Both the position numbers and the translations under genes were made by a program. The notes under the pieces were generated by a model. It was not told where the DNA came from and did not search any database. It worked only from the letters and a program-made list of their open reading frames with translations. A stretch of 64,000 nt of DNA from Hoplostethus atlanticus (taxonomy: Eukaryota; Chordata; Actinopteri; Trachichthyiformes; Trachichthyidae): NCBI GenBank assembly GCA_034670405.1, contig JAXDDX010000143.1, forward strand, positions 530,501-594,500. Reading direction: 5' to 3'. Positions 1 to 30,250 of the stretch are shown here, piece by piece (the stretch's first letter is position 1; every line of letters begins with the position of its first letter).

Positions 1-705
1 CCAAGCTTCATGGGATTCATTAGCACAGCTGGAACGTTTTTGACCAATCAGGTTCTTGCAGATCTGTGTGGAAGCTTCTCTCTCAGGAAGTAAACAGACA
101 CTTCAACCGTTTGAATTGTAGTCGGGTATTCTTTTCTTCACCAGACTTCTTCACTGCTGTACTCTTGGTTCAAGAGGAAAAATGTTTTCCTGTCTTTGGA
201 GTACGGAGGCCCTGAAGGCAACACAAAAAAATAATCGTGCTCTTGGAGATCGTTTCCTTAAGTTTTGTCGACCCAGGATGAGCTCCAGGAGGGCAGCGAG
301 TCAACTTCTGCTCCATTTTCAGCCGTTCAAAATGCTAACAACGTCACTCAAATCAAAACGGGATGATGATACAGCATTTATTCTCACTTATTTCAGTTGT
401 TAGATTATATGGAGCTTTTTCAATTTGGGGCTTTTAATGAAAATCAACATGAATAGACGCATGACATGGTAAATGGACTGCACTTATATAGCACTTTTCT
501 AGTCTTTCCGACCACTCAAAGCACTTTTACATTACATTCACATTCATACACATTCATACACATTCATATACACATCTATACTTTACATTTCAGGTATTTA
601 TCTGCAGCTCTTAGCAACTTATAATGACCGCAACACTGATGTTAGCTTTAAAATGGTCAAAAAGCTCTTAATTCATTTTATCTCGTCTCCATCTTCATCT
701 CTCAG
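1..705. other. upstream region, no gene seen
   Basis: No exon recognised. About 468-595 resembles a widespread teleost interspersed repeat (TGGACTGCACTTATATAGCA, ACCACTCAAAGCACTTTTAC) followed by degenerate CATTCATACA units. It lies upstream of, or in intron 1 of, fam131b. Confidence 0.5.
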
Positions 706-1030
706 CCTCACTGTGGTGTTCTTCACTGTGGTGTTCCTCACTGTGATGTTCCTCACTGTGGTGTTCCTCACTGTGATGTTCTTCACTGTGGTGTTCCTCA
801 CTGTGGTGTTCTTCACTGTGGTGTTCCTCACTGTGGTGTTCTTCACTGTGGTGTTCTTCACTGTGGTGTTCCTCACTGTGGTGTTCTTCACTGTGGTGTT
901 CCTCACTGTGGTGTTCTTCACTGTGGTGTTCTTCACTGTGGTGTTCCTCACTGTGGTGTTCCTCACTGTGGTGTTCCTCACTGTGGTGTTCTTCACTGTG
1001 GTGTTCCTCACTGTGGTGTTCCTCACTGTT
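706..1030. repeat. 15-bp minisatellite
   Basis: About 21 copies of CACTGTGGTGTTCCT or CACTGTGGTGTTCTT. Because 15 is a multiple of three, three frames stay open and read as TVVFF, RNTTV or SEEHH repeats. These are not genes. Confidence 0.95.
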
Positions 1031-1517
1031 CTCCCCAGAGATCACCTGTCAATCAAACAGTGTGTCCAGTACTGTGACGTCTTTCTCCTTGGATTTTCTG
1101 TTGATGGAGTTTGAGTTCCTGTAGGTGGCGCTCTTTTCTTTGTCTGTTCAGCCACGGTGGCTATCGCTGCTCATGCTAACTACCCAGTTCTTCTTCTGTT
1201 GAAACATACAACGCATCACTTCCTGTCTCCAGAGGGTTTCTCCCGGTAAAGACCTACCTGACACCGGGTGTTGAGAGCAGCAGATGGAGAAGCTGCTGGG
1301 TTGATCACTGTTGAGTTGTAGAGATCAGTGATAGAGAATAGTGAAATATGGAATGAAAACAGATTCACCAGGTCTTCTTCTGGTCATGGGAGACGGGGAG
1401 GTGCTCAGTGACGAGATGAGGAAGGAGAAAGGGTTTTCTTTGCATGATGAGGGACTTCCAGCTCCTACATCAGGGATTCTCAACATGACATCTTGGGGGT
1501 GTTGCAAATTGATTTCT

Positions 1518-2478
1518 GAGGGTGCGTTCACACCCAGCATGTTTGGAGTGGTTTAATCAAACGCGTTTACTCTTTCAGTTCGGTTCGGTTGTCCGGGTGA
1601 GAACAACGCCTTCCTGAAAACGTCTCAGTCCTCTAACAAGAGAACTGTGGTGGTTCATTAGGAGAGAGAACGGAATCCAACCAGCTACAGGAAACCACCC
1701 CAGAACACAAGGCATTATGGGTAGAAGAGAACTGTGGTGGTTTGTTAGGAGAGAGAACGGAATCCAACCAGCTACAGGAAACCACCCCAGAACACAAGGC
1801 ATTATGGGTAGAAGAGAACTGTGGTGGTTTGTTAGGAGAGAGAACGGGATCCAACCAGCTACAGGAAACCACCCCAGAACACAAGGCATTATGGGTAGAA
1901 GAGAACTGTGGTGGTTTGTTAGGAGAGAGAACGGGATCCAACCAGCTACAGGAAACCACCCCAGAACACAAGGCATTATGGGTAGAAGAGAACTGTGGTG
2001 GTTCGTTAGGAGAGAGAACGGGATCCAACCAGCTACAGGAAACCACCCCAGAACACAAGGCATTATGGGTAGAAGAGAACTGTGGTGGTTTGTTAGGAGA
2101 GAGAACGGGATCCAACCAGCTACAGGAAACCACCCAGAACACAAGGCATTATGGGTAGAAGAGAACTGTGGTGGTTCGTTAGGAGAGAGAACGGGATCCA
2201 ACCAGCTACAGGAAACCACCCCAGAACACAAGGCATTATGGGTAGAAGAGAACTGTGGTGGTTCGTTAGGAGAGAGAACACCCCAAAGCACAAGGCATTG
2301 TGGGTAGAAGGAGACTTGGTCAGTCTGGACTGATGCTCATGTTCAGATGTTTCTTCATGTGTTCTTAACTGGTATGAACACCAGAGAAGAGCAGACAAGT
2401 CCATCATGGTAGATCAAGTGACAGACTGGAACCAGGTTGGTTTGGACTCTCTAACCTGGTGGGATGACAGGTTACCAA
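1518..2478 (+). mobile_element. MITE-like element, copy A, with internal minisatellite
   Basis: Starts with GGGTGCGTTCACACC, a terminal sequence also seen at copy B. From 2327 it shares about 150 bases, nearly identical, with copy C at 38868 (GACTGATGCTCATGTT, AACTGGTATGAACACCAGAG, GACTCTCTAACCTGG). Between lies an 87-bp tandem array. The far end is replaced by a GC-rich simple repeat. No coding capacity. Confidence 0.6.
1636..2290. repeat. 87-bp minisatellite
   Basis: About 7.5 copies of an 87-bp unit containing GAACTGTGGTGGTTTGTTAG, GGATCCAACCAGCTACAGG and ACACAAGGCATTATGGGTAG. Unit length is a multiple of three, so long repetitive frames appear on both strands. Copies differ at a few positions and one copy lacks a C. 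Confidence 0.95.
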
Positions 2479-2480
2479 AA

Positions 2481-2580
2481 CGGGCGGACGGGTGGACGGG
2501 CAGCCGGGCGGGCGGACGGGCGGGCGGACGGGCGGGCGGACGGGCGGGCGGACGGGCGGGTAGGTAGGATGGGCAGGTAG
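2481..2580. repeat. GC-rich GGGCGGAC repeat
   Basis: Degenerate tandem GGGCGGAC/GGGCGG units directly abutting the end of MITE copy A. Runs of G could form quadruplexes; not shown. Confidence 0.85.
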
Positions 2581-2733
2581 TCAGGCAGATCGATGATGGA
2601 GGTATTACTCTGTAGTGAGCAGGACTCCCGTTGTGTTGGATGTCAGCTCAGAGCGCCCGGCACTGAATCGGAGGTGAGTCAGACTTCAGACTTCACTTTG
2701 GATCACTGTCAGAGGCCGTGTGTCACCACTTGT

Positions 2734-2738
<5 letters not shown>

Positions 2739-2782
<44 letters not shown>

Positions 2783-2881
2783 GCCCAGAGCGATGGCAGA
2801 AGACAGGCGAGGGTCTGCCAGAGAAAGCTGTCAGGACCTATTGTAGCACGGTCCCACAATGCCACCCTTCCTCCGACACTC

Positions 2882-2922
<41 letters not shown>
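2739..2922. repeat. CA repeat and TG repeat in inverted arrangement
   Basis: A (CA)21 tract at 2739-2780 and a (TG)19 tract at 2884-2922 are separated by about 100 bases and could pair as a hairpin. CT-rich simple sequence follows at 3063-3131. Confidence 0.9.
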
Positions 2923-2925
<3 letters not shown>

Positions 2926-4400
2926 TATACATGTGTATGTGTAAATGTGTGTGTTTGTGCGAGTGTGTGTAACAGTGTACATGTGTATGATGTTGTTTGT
3001 GACGGCTGGTGCGCGGCAGCTTCCTGCCCTCCGCTCGGCTGAGGACCAGTAAGGTCCTCCTGCCTTTTCTCCTCTCCCTCCCTCCCTCTCCATCCTTCTC
3101 CTCCCTCCCTCTCCATCCTTCTCTCTCTCTACCATCGCTGTATGTTGAGTAGCAGCTGTAAGTCTGATGGTTAGTTCATTTTATTGGGGAAATGGATCCT
3201 CTCTTCCCGCAGGACACAGGAAGTGAGTCAGGTTTTTGCGCTGTTGATTCGTAATAGACTTCACTAATGATGATTTTATTGATCTAGAATCCATAGAATA
3301 AAAAACAACTTTGAATTATTCCTATTTTCTTCATATTTTGGATGCTAGTCGCCTTGCGTAACGTACTGTATGCTCCTACCCTGCTGACCTGCTCCCCTCC
3401 CTCCATTTCTTTCTCTCCTCTAACATCTTTTCATCCCAATCTCTAGTTTTTCTTTTTCTTTCTTTATTTGCACTCCATATGAAGAGCCCATCCCTTTGTG
3501 AATTTACTCTCAAAAGCTGGTTAAAGCTGCACTAGGCAATTTGGCATGTTGGCCGAGGTGATTGAATTTCACCAACTTCAATACATCATCAGTAAACTAA
3601 GCAGCAGGTCATGATCACCAACCCGCCGGTCTGTGATGCTTCAGACCAAAGAGACGAGAGAGGAGAAGACCTAACGTTGGTGAGTCCAGCTTCCTCTGGG
3701 CGGAGACTCGCTGCTGGTCAGGGGACAGTTTGGATTCACACTTTGGGCAAATCGGACAAAGCTAAGACGTCTAACATTAGCGGGGATGGGACGCTTCTCA
3801 GCCGCACTTTGAGATTCAGGATGATGAAACGGGTGTAAAGACTTAAAGATGAAATAAAAAACAGCCAGGCTCCTCCCACTGAGCGGCTTTACGACGATTC
3901 GCTGTTTAAAAGACGTCTAAATGGTTTATAGTGAGGCTTCACAGGGTTTAGTAGACGTTTACGCTCGATAAAGTCCAACGTTGTCTTGGATATCTTGATA
4001 CTCTTGATTCAACGTGTCATACTGTATTTCCTGCTTGGTCGTAAAACGAGGCAACACAGACAAAAGGATCCTGGGTGATATGAAAAGACGTCTAGCGCTC
4101 AGCGGGCTCTTCCTCTTCCTTTTCTTCTGTCTCTCATAGTTAAAATATGCAGCAAAGAAACAGAAGAAGAAGCTCAAACATCAACTGAGAACCCCCCCAC
4201 CTCCCCATCCTCCTCACCACCCAGAGTCTTACAGCTCCAGTCGGGGATCTGGCAGCCGATGCTCCTCCGATGCGTCAGATTCCTTCCCCGGGTTGTTGCA
4301 GCTCCACCGTCTGAACTGATCGGTGATCTGCGGACCAGGTCGGCGGTACCTGGAACAGAAGACATATGTGAGGATGGAGCGGTACTTCTGCTCATTGGAA
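2923..4400. other. non-coding stretch
   Basis: Mixed sequence with CT-rich patches. No exon or clear repeat recognised. Confidence 0.5.
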
Positions 4401-4808
4401 CTGATGAGAGACTGAGACGGAGTTTCTTTCCTCAGGCCATCAGGACTGTGAACTCCGACCTCACCAGGGCCCCACCAAGACACACACACTGCCCCTCTTA
4501 TGCACACACACACACTTAGGTAATGACTACACATAATTTATAGTATATTACATTCATACGATTTCCCTTACTACTATATTTTCATTTCCAAAGTGCTCTT
4601 ACTGTATATATTGTGTTGTTTTTTTTATATAAGAGCTCTTACTGTAATTACTGTAATACTGTAAATATTGTGTTGTTTTTTTACTGTAAATACTGTGTAC
4701 TGTTGCCCTTTTGCACATTCCCGTTGAGCATTGCCACTTTTCATTTCACTACACACCCCGTGTGTGTATGTGACAAATAAAGTTCTTGAATCTTGAATCT
4801 TGAATCTT
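4400..4808 (+). mobile_element. LINE 3' fragment (L2/Rex-like) with TTGAATC tail
   Basis: Reads ERLRRSFFPQAIRTVNS near 4405-4455, typical of the end of ORF2 in teleost L2/Rex-type LINEs. It is followed by a 3' UTR with TGCACATTCCCGTTGAG, GACAAATAAAG and a terminal TTGAATC repeat at about 4784-4808. 5'-truncated; no intact reverse transcriptase. Confidence 0.7.
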
Positions 4809-5207
4809 GAGGGTGAAATGGAGAGTGTTAAACTAATATAATCTTTCTTATACTTTTATTTCTTATTTCTTAATTTTATGAGCTTCAAGATGAGATGGTT
4901 CATTTAGCCACACATTTTTACCACTTTCGCATTGTATTTCTGTGCAAATAAACAAATGAAACCACAATATTACAATTAAATAAGAGTATTACAGTATGAG
5001 ATCAACAGTGAGACATCTTGGCTTTATATTGGTGGTTTGTTTTATGGTGATTTCACAGCTCACCGTCTTTTTATTCAACATTACATGACTGGAAATAATG
5101 TTTAGAGTAGAAAAACAGAAATAACCTTTTCCTTAAAGGTCAGCAGCTTCACAGATACTGTACATGGACCTCCGACAGTCCAGACTGGAGACGAGCGGTG
5201 CAGCAAA

Positions 5208-5290
5208 CCTCCTGAATTCAGAATCAGTTTGTTTGTCGAGTAAAATACAACAGACGTACAGGAACTGGTCTTGGAGACATTGGTGTAGAA
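5208..5290 (-). mobile_element. Rex/L2-type LINE tail, reverse orientation
   Basis: Minus strand reads CAATGTCTCCAAGACCAG to TTTACTCGACAAACAAACTG and GATTCTGAATTC, like the 3' tail of teleost Rex-type LINEs. Compare 49290-49345. Very short. Confidence 0.45.
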
Positions 5291-6813
5291 AAACAACAGC
5301 AGGAGTTATTTTGTGATGAAGAGTTGTAATTTACTTTCCCCTCAACCTTCCTCGTCGACTTCTATTGCAGTTAGTGAGTTCCTACATTTCCCACAATGCC
5401 TTTCGACAACCCCCAGTCTGCCAGCAAGAAAGTACAAAAAGTTATAAGCGCTTCTCACTGACGGGTGTAGTTACTCATGTTAAAAGGTACCCATGATGCT
5501 GTGCGAGTCCGAGTTTGCACCGATGGCGAAAAACCAAAAGTGAAAGCAGTGAGATGTTACCACGGTAACCAGTTTAACATCGGAGAAAGGCTTTCTCATA
5601 ACCAGTATGAGCTGAACCGGGTCATTTTAACCCACTTTGGGCTGAGAACAGAATTCAATGTGCATGAAAACGTCGCCGCTGTTTCGTTTTTTACTCTTTT
5701 CTTTTTTTTGGCTGAGCTTTTGGTACAAGGACTGCCGCTGTGAGCTAAACGTGAAGCTTCCCCACGACTGGCGGCGGTAAACTTCTTCATTTGTAATCAA
5801 AGATCAAAGGGTTAAAACCAAAAGCTTTTCTTACAATAGATGGTACCCGACAGCAAACCATGGAGCTGTATTTTAACTTGTGGTGAGGTCTGGAAGTCGT
5901 GACGAAGATACTTTAAGTGACTCTGTAAACATCACAAGCCAATAGCTCTGATTTGGTCCTCGACCCAGTCACCCCACAGGGCTCGATAAACCTCCAACAC
6001 ACCGTCCAATAGTCCAAGTAAAGATGACCTCAAGAGTGTTAAGGCTTTTATCCAACGGTTTCCATGAGGACCGACTGAAAGGTTTTCTAGAGGCAAGAAG
6101 AGTTAAAACACTAACGAGCTCCCAGTTTGGTTCAACAGTTGAATCACTGTTTTACTGGGATGGGTCTTTAACCGATTGGCTGAAAACCCCATAAAGAAAA
6201 CCAGTCGCCACAAACACAATAAATGGCTGCCAAGGTGATTGTGTTTGAGCAGCATTCCCGTCATGTTTTGCATCAGCGTTTCGACAATCACCCGCCAGCT
6301 GAGGACGTCGAATTGGTGGTGCACGGTGAGAATCATCACACCAACTTTATGACAAAATGTAATACTGTTCTGAAAATATAATAGATTTTTGTTCCTCTTT
6401 GGTTCCATCTTCTGTTTCTCCTCCTTCATGTTCTTTCCCTTGTTATTTTCCGACCTCACTCCGTTTCCCTCCTCCCCCATCGAAGGCTTCATCAGGATAT
6501 CAAACATTTGATATTTACAGTTCAGAATCGGGTGGGTTTTGTAGTTTCTGGCTATGTGAGACTTCCTGGCGCGTTACGAATCTGTGGAGGAATCTTCCTC
6601 ACATGGTTTACTCTGTCATCTACCGGGAGGATTTTAAAGACATGAAGCAAAACAAACGTCAGGTCGGTCGGCGTGGCGGCGAGAAGACGTGTTTCAACAT
6701 CAGGTTTTAAATTGGTGTCGTTGCAGGAATCAGCTGCATCTTATCTTCCCGGCGGTTTGAACAATCTCTTCTCCTTTCCCTCCTCCGGTTTCCTCCTCTG
6801 TTTCTTCGAGTGC
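5291..6813. other. non-coding stretch
   Basis: No exon, RNA gene or repeat recognised. Confidence 0.5.
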
Positions 6814-6996
6814 CTCCCCTCCCTCCATCCTTCATCTCCCTCTCTCTCCTCCTCTTCCTCCCCTCCCTCCATCCTTCATCTCCCTCTCTCTCCTCCTCTT
6901 CCTCCCCTCCCTCCATCCTTCATCTCCCTCTCTCTCCTCCTCTTCCTCCCCTCCCTCCATCCTTTATCTCCCTCTCTCTCCTCCTCTTCCTCCCCT
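6814..6996. repeat. 45-bp CT-rich minisatellite
   Basis: Four near-perfect copies of a 45-bp pyrimidine unit (CCCTCCCTCCATCCTTCATC and CTCTCTCTCCTCCTCTTC). The minus strand is purine-only over the whole block. Confidence 0.9.
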
Positions 6997-7077
6997 GTGG
7001 TTCTGGCAGGGAGCTCCATCAACTCTAGAGGTCTCTGGTGTGTGTGTACATTTGTGCCTAGGCCTGTCTGACTGCTT

Positions 7078-7253
7078 GTATGTGTGTGTGTTTGTCTGTG
7101 CCTCTGTGTGTGTGTTGGTGTGTGTGTGTGTTGGTGTGTGTGTGTGTCTGGAGTAAATGGCCTCCAGGATCCCCTGGGTTGCATCTCAAATGTACTCACA
7201 GAGAAGAGAGCCATGACTAAGACGTCTGCACGCCTTTCATTAACACTGGAGAG

Positions 7254-7293
<40 letters not shown>

Positions 7294-7393
7294 TGCATGT
7301 TTAACAAAGTTGAGCAAGTCAGTTGTACTCATTCCACTGGTAGAAATACTGTCCTTATACCTGCAACACGTGTTCATACATGTCTAGTCTATG

Positions 7394-7442
<49 letters not shown>
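7078..7442. repeat. TG microsatellites
   Basis: Interrupted TG tracts at 7080-7147, 7257-7290 and 7397-7442. Confidence 0.9.
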
Positions 7443-7444
<2 letters not shown>

Positions 7445-7698
7445 AAGAGTTTTTGTCTCACACTTAGACATCAAATTCAAGGGATTTCAAAAAGACTTTG
7501 AAGGTGTTCGGTGAAATCCGAGGACTCAAAATCGTCCCGTTTAGTGGTAAAACGATATCGATCACAATATCGGTGTCGATGCTTCTCCTCCTCTCACTGT
7601 GTCTTCCTCAGCCCAGCACCTCGACTCAATACTCCCTACAGCACAAAATCAATACAGATTCATGTTAGGCAGAAATACAGGAACGTTGTCTTTACACG

Positions 7699-7770
7699 GA
7701 GCCGAGCGACCGGCCGAGCGACCGACCGGCCGACCGTCCGACCCGCCGAGCGACCAGCCGGCCGAGCGAT
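7699..7770. repeat. GC-rich GACCGGCC repeat
   Basis: Degenerate tandem GCGACCGGCCGA units. Similar in character to 2481-2580 but with a different unit. Confidence 0.75.
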
Positions 7771-8454
7771 GCCTCGTGGCTTCAGACGGTGAATCCACTA
7801 ACAGCTCCGTCAGAAAGAGAAGTTGTTTTCATTTCAAAGAGCTCAGCTTCCTCTTTCATGTGGCAGCAGACATACGGCAGAATACGTTTCATCCATTAGA
7901 TTTAAAACGATAAAAGGATAATAACACTAAATATCTATTTTTAATTTAAGTGGTTTCATCAACTCAGTCTAACTAAAACAAATCACTTCAGGATTTTTAA
8001 GCCTTGAGACGACTCGGACGGCTCAAAAAGAGATGTGTTCAAGATCTTTGTTTTTGATTGAAAGTATCCGAGTATCTGTCATCGTAACTCTTCCAGTCCT
8101 GTCCGGACTGACGGAGCTCCCGCGGTGCAGCCGGCGGCGGGAGGCCTGATGAACCTTTTATCTTGATCTGTGCTGTAAATGATTAGAGCTTATTATAATA
8201 ATACTTTGTGCCTCCTCCTTTCAGCGCCACTTAAATCTAATATCCTCCACCGTCTCCCTGACTCATCCCGGTTGTGCCCTCCATGCTCCCAACACTTGGC
8301 GTGGATAATTAATCTAATTTTAGCGCCGGGTGAGCGTCAGCACAAAATCCTGGACAGTTTTCACCCTCTCTGCTAGCGCGCTACTGGTTACGAACGCTTT
8401 AAAGCCCCGATGAAGACGAGGTGTCTGAGTCTCAACCTTTATTTACCTGGGTGT

Positions 8455-8605
8455 GCCTCCTCTTCTTCACAGTCATGCTGGTTAATAACACTGGGAGCTG
8501 CCCAGTACAACCAGTGCTCTGCCGTTGGCCACTGAGCAGCTCCACTGGAGAGGTTGGGGGTTTAATTGGCGGCTTGGGGATTTGAACCGGCAACCTTCCA
8601 GTCAA
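8455..8605 (-). mobile_element. tRNA-derived SINE fragment
   Basis: Minus strand contains GGTTGCCGGTTCAAATCCCC (B-box-like) followed by CCAACCTCTCCAGTGGAGCTGC and a core that resembles the copy at 39178. Head and tail are not defined. Confidence 0.5.
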
Positions 8606-8639
8606 AGGCCAGCTTTGGCCAGACTTGCATTGACCAATC

Positions 8640-8845
8640 AGCGTTGTTCACTACTGCAGCTCCGCCCCAATGGTTTCTGGTCCCCCAAAAAGTGCTAGCA
8701 GGAACTTTTTTGGGTCCAGGAACTATCCAAGAGGAACCTTTTTCAGGGCTAGTTCCCCCGGTGGGAAAAGTCGAAGTTCCTGGAACTAAGCACCAATAGT
8801 ACTGAGTTCCTGGATGGTTCCTGTGGTGGAAAAACGACTTAACTG
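8640..8845. mobile_element. possible MITE
   Basis: Rich in AGGAAC/GTTCCT motifs in both orientations (AGCAGGAACTTTTTTGGGTC, AAGTTCCTGGAACTAAGC, TTCCTGGATGGTTCCTG), as in foldback MITEs of fish. No target duplication found. Confidence 0.35.
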
Positions 8846-9390
8846 AGATTTCTGCCGCCACCAAGTCTTTGCACTGTTAACACTCAGCTCACTGATCCAG
8901 GTTTGTTAGGATAGACTGCTTCCAGGTCAGCAGGCCTTTAGTGAGTGAGTTGAGTCACTGAACTAAATATTTATTTCCTTAGCCGCTTCAGTTAGAAAAT
9001 CACCGAGCTGCTTCCTGGTCTGTGAACGCACCTCATGCTGGTGGATGAGACACACTGGGTTTCCCTCATGAGGACTCTCAGGGTCTGGAGGACGACGACT
9101 GTAGTGATGATCTGGTGTCTACTGGTCTTCCTCTAGGCTGCAGTCGAGACGAAGGTGAAGCTGAGGGTCGCCGTTGTAATCAACTTCTTCTGTTCTTCGT
9201 CTATTTTATCCTCCTGAAAAAGAAAGATTGACTCCATCGTGGTGATATTATCATGATGTGATAATAACTGCCTCTCCCTTTCATCACCCCTCAAGTCTAA
9301 TATTTCTGAGAACATCTCTGTCCTCCCCGACTCGCTGGCTGTTTCTCCTCGCTGCCGATGATGGCGTGGATAATTCATCTAATTTTAGCG

Positions 9391-9429
<39 letters not shown>
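9391..9429. repeat. GT microsatellite
   Basis: About 19 GT units. A CT tract at 9688-9709 precedes the acceptor of fam131b exon 2. Confidence 0.9.
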
Positions 9430-9431
<2 letters not shown>

Positions 9432-9726
9432 CACAAAATACTGGACCGTGTTGTCATTTCCTCTCTAGTGCGTTGAAACCTGCATCAGTTTGACATACTG
9501 TTGTTTCTCCCTCCCTCCCTCCCTCCCTCTCTCTCTCCTCCTGTTTCTCCCTCCCTCGCTCGCCCTCTCCCATCATGGTAGAGGCGAGGCAATTGTGTAC
9601 TCTGGACTGATTGTATGTGTCTTCCTGAGTGGATGTTTTCTGGACGCCTGTACCCGCTGAGGTGTAATAATGAAATCATTTTAAATCTCTCTCTCTCTCT
9701 CTCTCTCTCCCGTTACCCCCCTCCAG

Positions 9727-27670
<17,944 letters not shown>

Positions 27671-28155
27671 GGGTTATTGATGGGACACAGGGTCAGATAC
27701 AGACTGACAAAAACAGGAAGTAAATACTCCAATAATCAATCAATCAAGCTATTCTACCCCCCCCCCCCTCCCGATTATTTACCCACTTTGATACGGAGGA
27801 AACGCCTGAAGACTGATTCAGACGGAAACATGGGATGTTGCGTAAACGAACGATGGACGAATCAAACACCAACGCAGCGGTCCTCGAGAGACCGTGGGAT
27901 GTTATAAATGTGACAAAGGACCAATCACATTCAAGGACACCTTGAAGGACTTGATTTCAATGACTGTTGAAACTAACCAACCAAAAGGTTTGGACCAACA
28001 GGACCAAAGGACTAAAAGCCGAGCGGTGGGTGGGTGGAGAGAAAGAGGAAGCGGCCTGGTTGGACTCCTCAGTTCAATACAAGGAACATGGAGACCGCCG
28101 GGCCGCCTGCGTATACAAAGTAATAATATATCAAATTGCTTTTTTAATAAAACAA
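27671..28155 (+). other. fam131b: fam131b 3' UTR
   Basis: Sequence from the conserved stop to the first AATAAA at 28146-28151. It includes a poly-C run near 27757. No coding exon is seen. Confidence 0.5.
28146..28151 (+). terminator. candidate polyadenylation signal of fam131b
   Basis: AATAAA in a T-rich/A-rich context about 475 bases after the conserved stop. It is the first canonical signal after the gene. Cleavage cannot be confirmed from sequence. Confidence 0.5.
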
Positions 28156-30083
28156 AAAATTCAGATAAACCGAAATGTATTGTACGAATGTACGAGTGTA
28201 TATAGTACGTATGTGTTCGTATGAATGTAGGTCAGTGTGTGAAATATATTATTCTGGGAAACAGATTCTTCTTTTCTTGGAGCAGTTCTGTTCAACACAC
28301 ACACACACACACACAGTTGAAAAGCCAATTTCAGGGGGGATGAAGGCCTGAACACACAGAGGCACAGACTGACCATGTATAATACATCCTGTTGATTGAT
28401 ATTTTTTTAAGTTGCAGCATTAATGACCTCATCATAACGCACCAGAAAGGCACGGTGGAGCGCTGTGTGTGTGTGTGTGTGCACACAGAGCCGGTAGACA
28501 CATACCACACCGAACCAGCGGGCAGCATGGTGCAGTAGTAGCGTGTTAGCCTGCAGAGCGGCCTGGCTTGAGAGGGCGTCTCCTCTGAACCTGCCGATCA
28601 GGACCCACGGCGCCTGATTGCCACGATCATCATCCGTCCTGTTGGTCCTCTCTGTTGCTTGGAGACCGTCTCCTGAAAACCGTAGGGACACTAACGTCCA
28701 GAGAGGCGAGGCGGGCTCAGTTCAATCTGCTCACTCACCGAGTCAAACTGAGACACCAACTCTGAAATGACTGGTAACACTAAAACACAATATATATATT
28801 TATATATCCTTTCATCTTTAATTGTACATGTTGAATACAGTTACAACACTTTTCTTCTAAGTGGATGAAGTCAGAGTGGATTTTTTTAGTGAACTAAATA
28901 GTTCATTTATAGATGGAAAATGAAAAAGACAAAATATAAAAATAAAAAAAGCTGTAAATTAACAGCTACGGTTGTTGTTAAGTTGAAAAAAAAAGTGGTT
29001 TGTACTTGACACACTGGTATAAAACTCTTTATAGTTGTTTTTGATGATTATTTTATATATTTTATGAAACTGCAGTAGTTATAGAAGCTTAATGCAATAA
29101 TATCTGAAGTGACCAATCAAGCCTGTGGTGCCTTAATGTCTGGTATCTACAAGGCATCTGGTCAGACCTTTCACCTTACTGAGGGACATTGTCAGTCATC
29201 CTGACTGAATTCATCCCTTGGTCCAGCAGGCTGAGGAAAGGTGAGCTGCTGCCTCCACCAGGTCTCCCTTCATCGACTCTTACCTGGACGAATAAAGGTT
29301 AGGATTGAAAGAAACGATCAAGGGCAAAGAATCAAAGCAGATCACTTTATCAAACTTTATTTGTCTACATCATTCACAGTTTTATAAATTCTGAGAAAAT
29401 ATTTGACTCTACCAAAAGATGGATGAATAAATACATGAGACAGACGAGAGATGCTCAGAGCTGTACATGGACTCCTCTTAAAAAACAGACACACAGAAGA
29501 CTTTAATTCACACTGACATCAAAAAAACCCTCTTTTGAACATCTGCAGGTTTAAAGACTTAAGAAGGCACCTGAGGAACTGCATCGAGGAGATAAAACGA
29601 TAAAAAGTTCAAGAGGAGAGAGAAGATGAGAAGGAGTGGGGTCACGAGGAAAGAGAGGTTCAATAACTCAATCAGTCACTGAACGGCTCTTCAGACAAAA
29701 TGAATTCAGCTCATTTCCTCTGTGAAGCGCCACGAGCACTAAACAGACTTGGAAACATGCCAATTTGAGTGGTGGAGAGCAAAGGAGGAAGGGGGTGTGT
29801 CTCTAAACCAGGGGGCGGGGCACGTCTGACATCCATTTGACAACACATTGGAGATTAGCCTGCTAGCTAGCTAACATTACCCAATGGAGAGTGATGGCGA
29901 GTTCAGGGCCCACTTTGGTTGACGGACGGATTCTTTTGTTGGTGGAGGATTTCTCCCTCCATGGCTCCGCCACATCTCCAGTCGGGGGCGGAGGCCATGG
30001 AGGACGAGAGTCTTCTGTTTCTGCCACTCAGGTCATACTACCCATAAATCCTTGGTATTTCGTCACCGATCGGGGCGGTCAGA
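28156..30083. other. region between the two genes, left part
   Basis: A/T-rich with CA tract 28298-28314 and a TG tract near 28463. No exon or complete repeat recognised. Confidence 0.5.
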
Positions 30084-30250
30084 GTTCTATTTATTCTTCC
30101 TGACCGCCAGAGGCGGTGCTTAAGCACTGGATCTTGTCCATCTCGCGCAAGCGCAGGTCGAGTAATTATACCAACAAAGTCACCTGTGACCTGGGATGAC
30201 GTAGGGCATGCCCCCAGTATAAAATCCCCCATCATCCAGTAATCTGTTCC
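30084..30250 (+). repeat. DIRS left inverted terminal repeat
   Basis: Bases 30101-30250 are the inverse of 35398-35547 with two mismatches in 150. The outermost part, 30084-30130, pairs with the first half of the internal complementary region. Confidence 0.93.

Noticed and set aside
673..1114. Long open frames with TVVFF/RNTTV/SEEHH repeats
   Set aside because: They are produced by a 15-bp tandem repeat that keeps several frames open on both strands.
1575..2333. Open frames up to 238 residues over the 87-bp repeat
   Set aside because: Unit length is a multiple of three and all frames repeat; no homology, start context or splice support.
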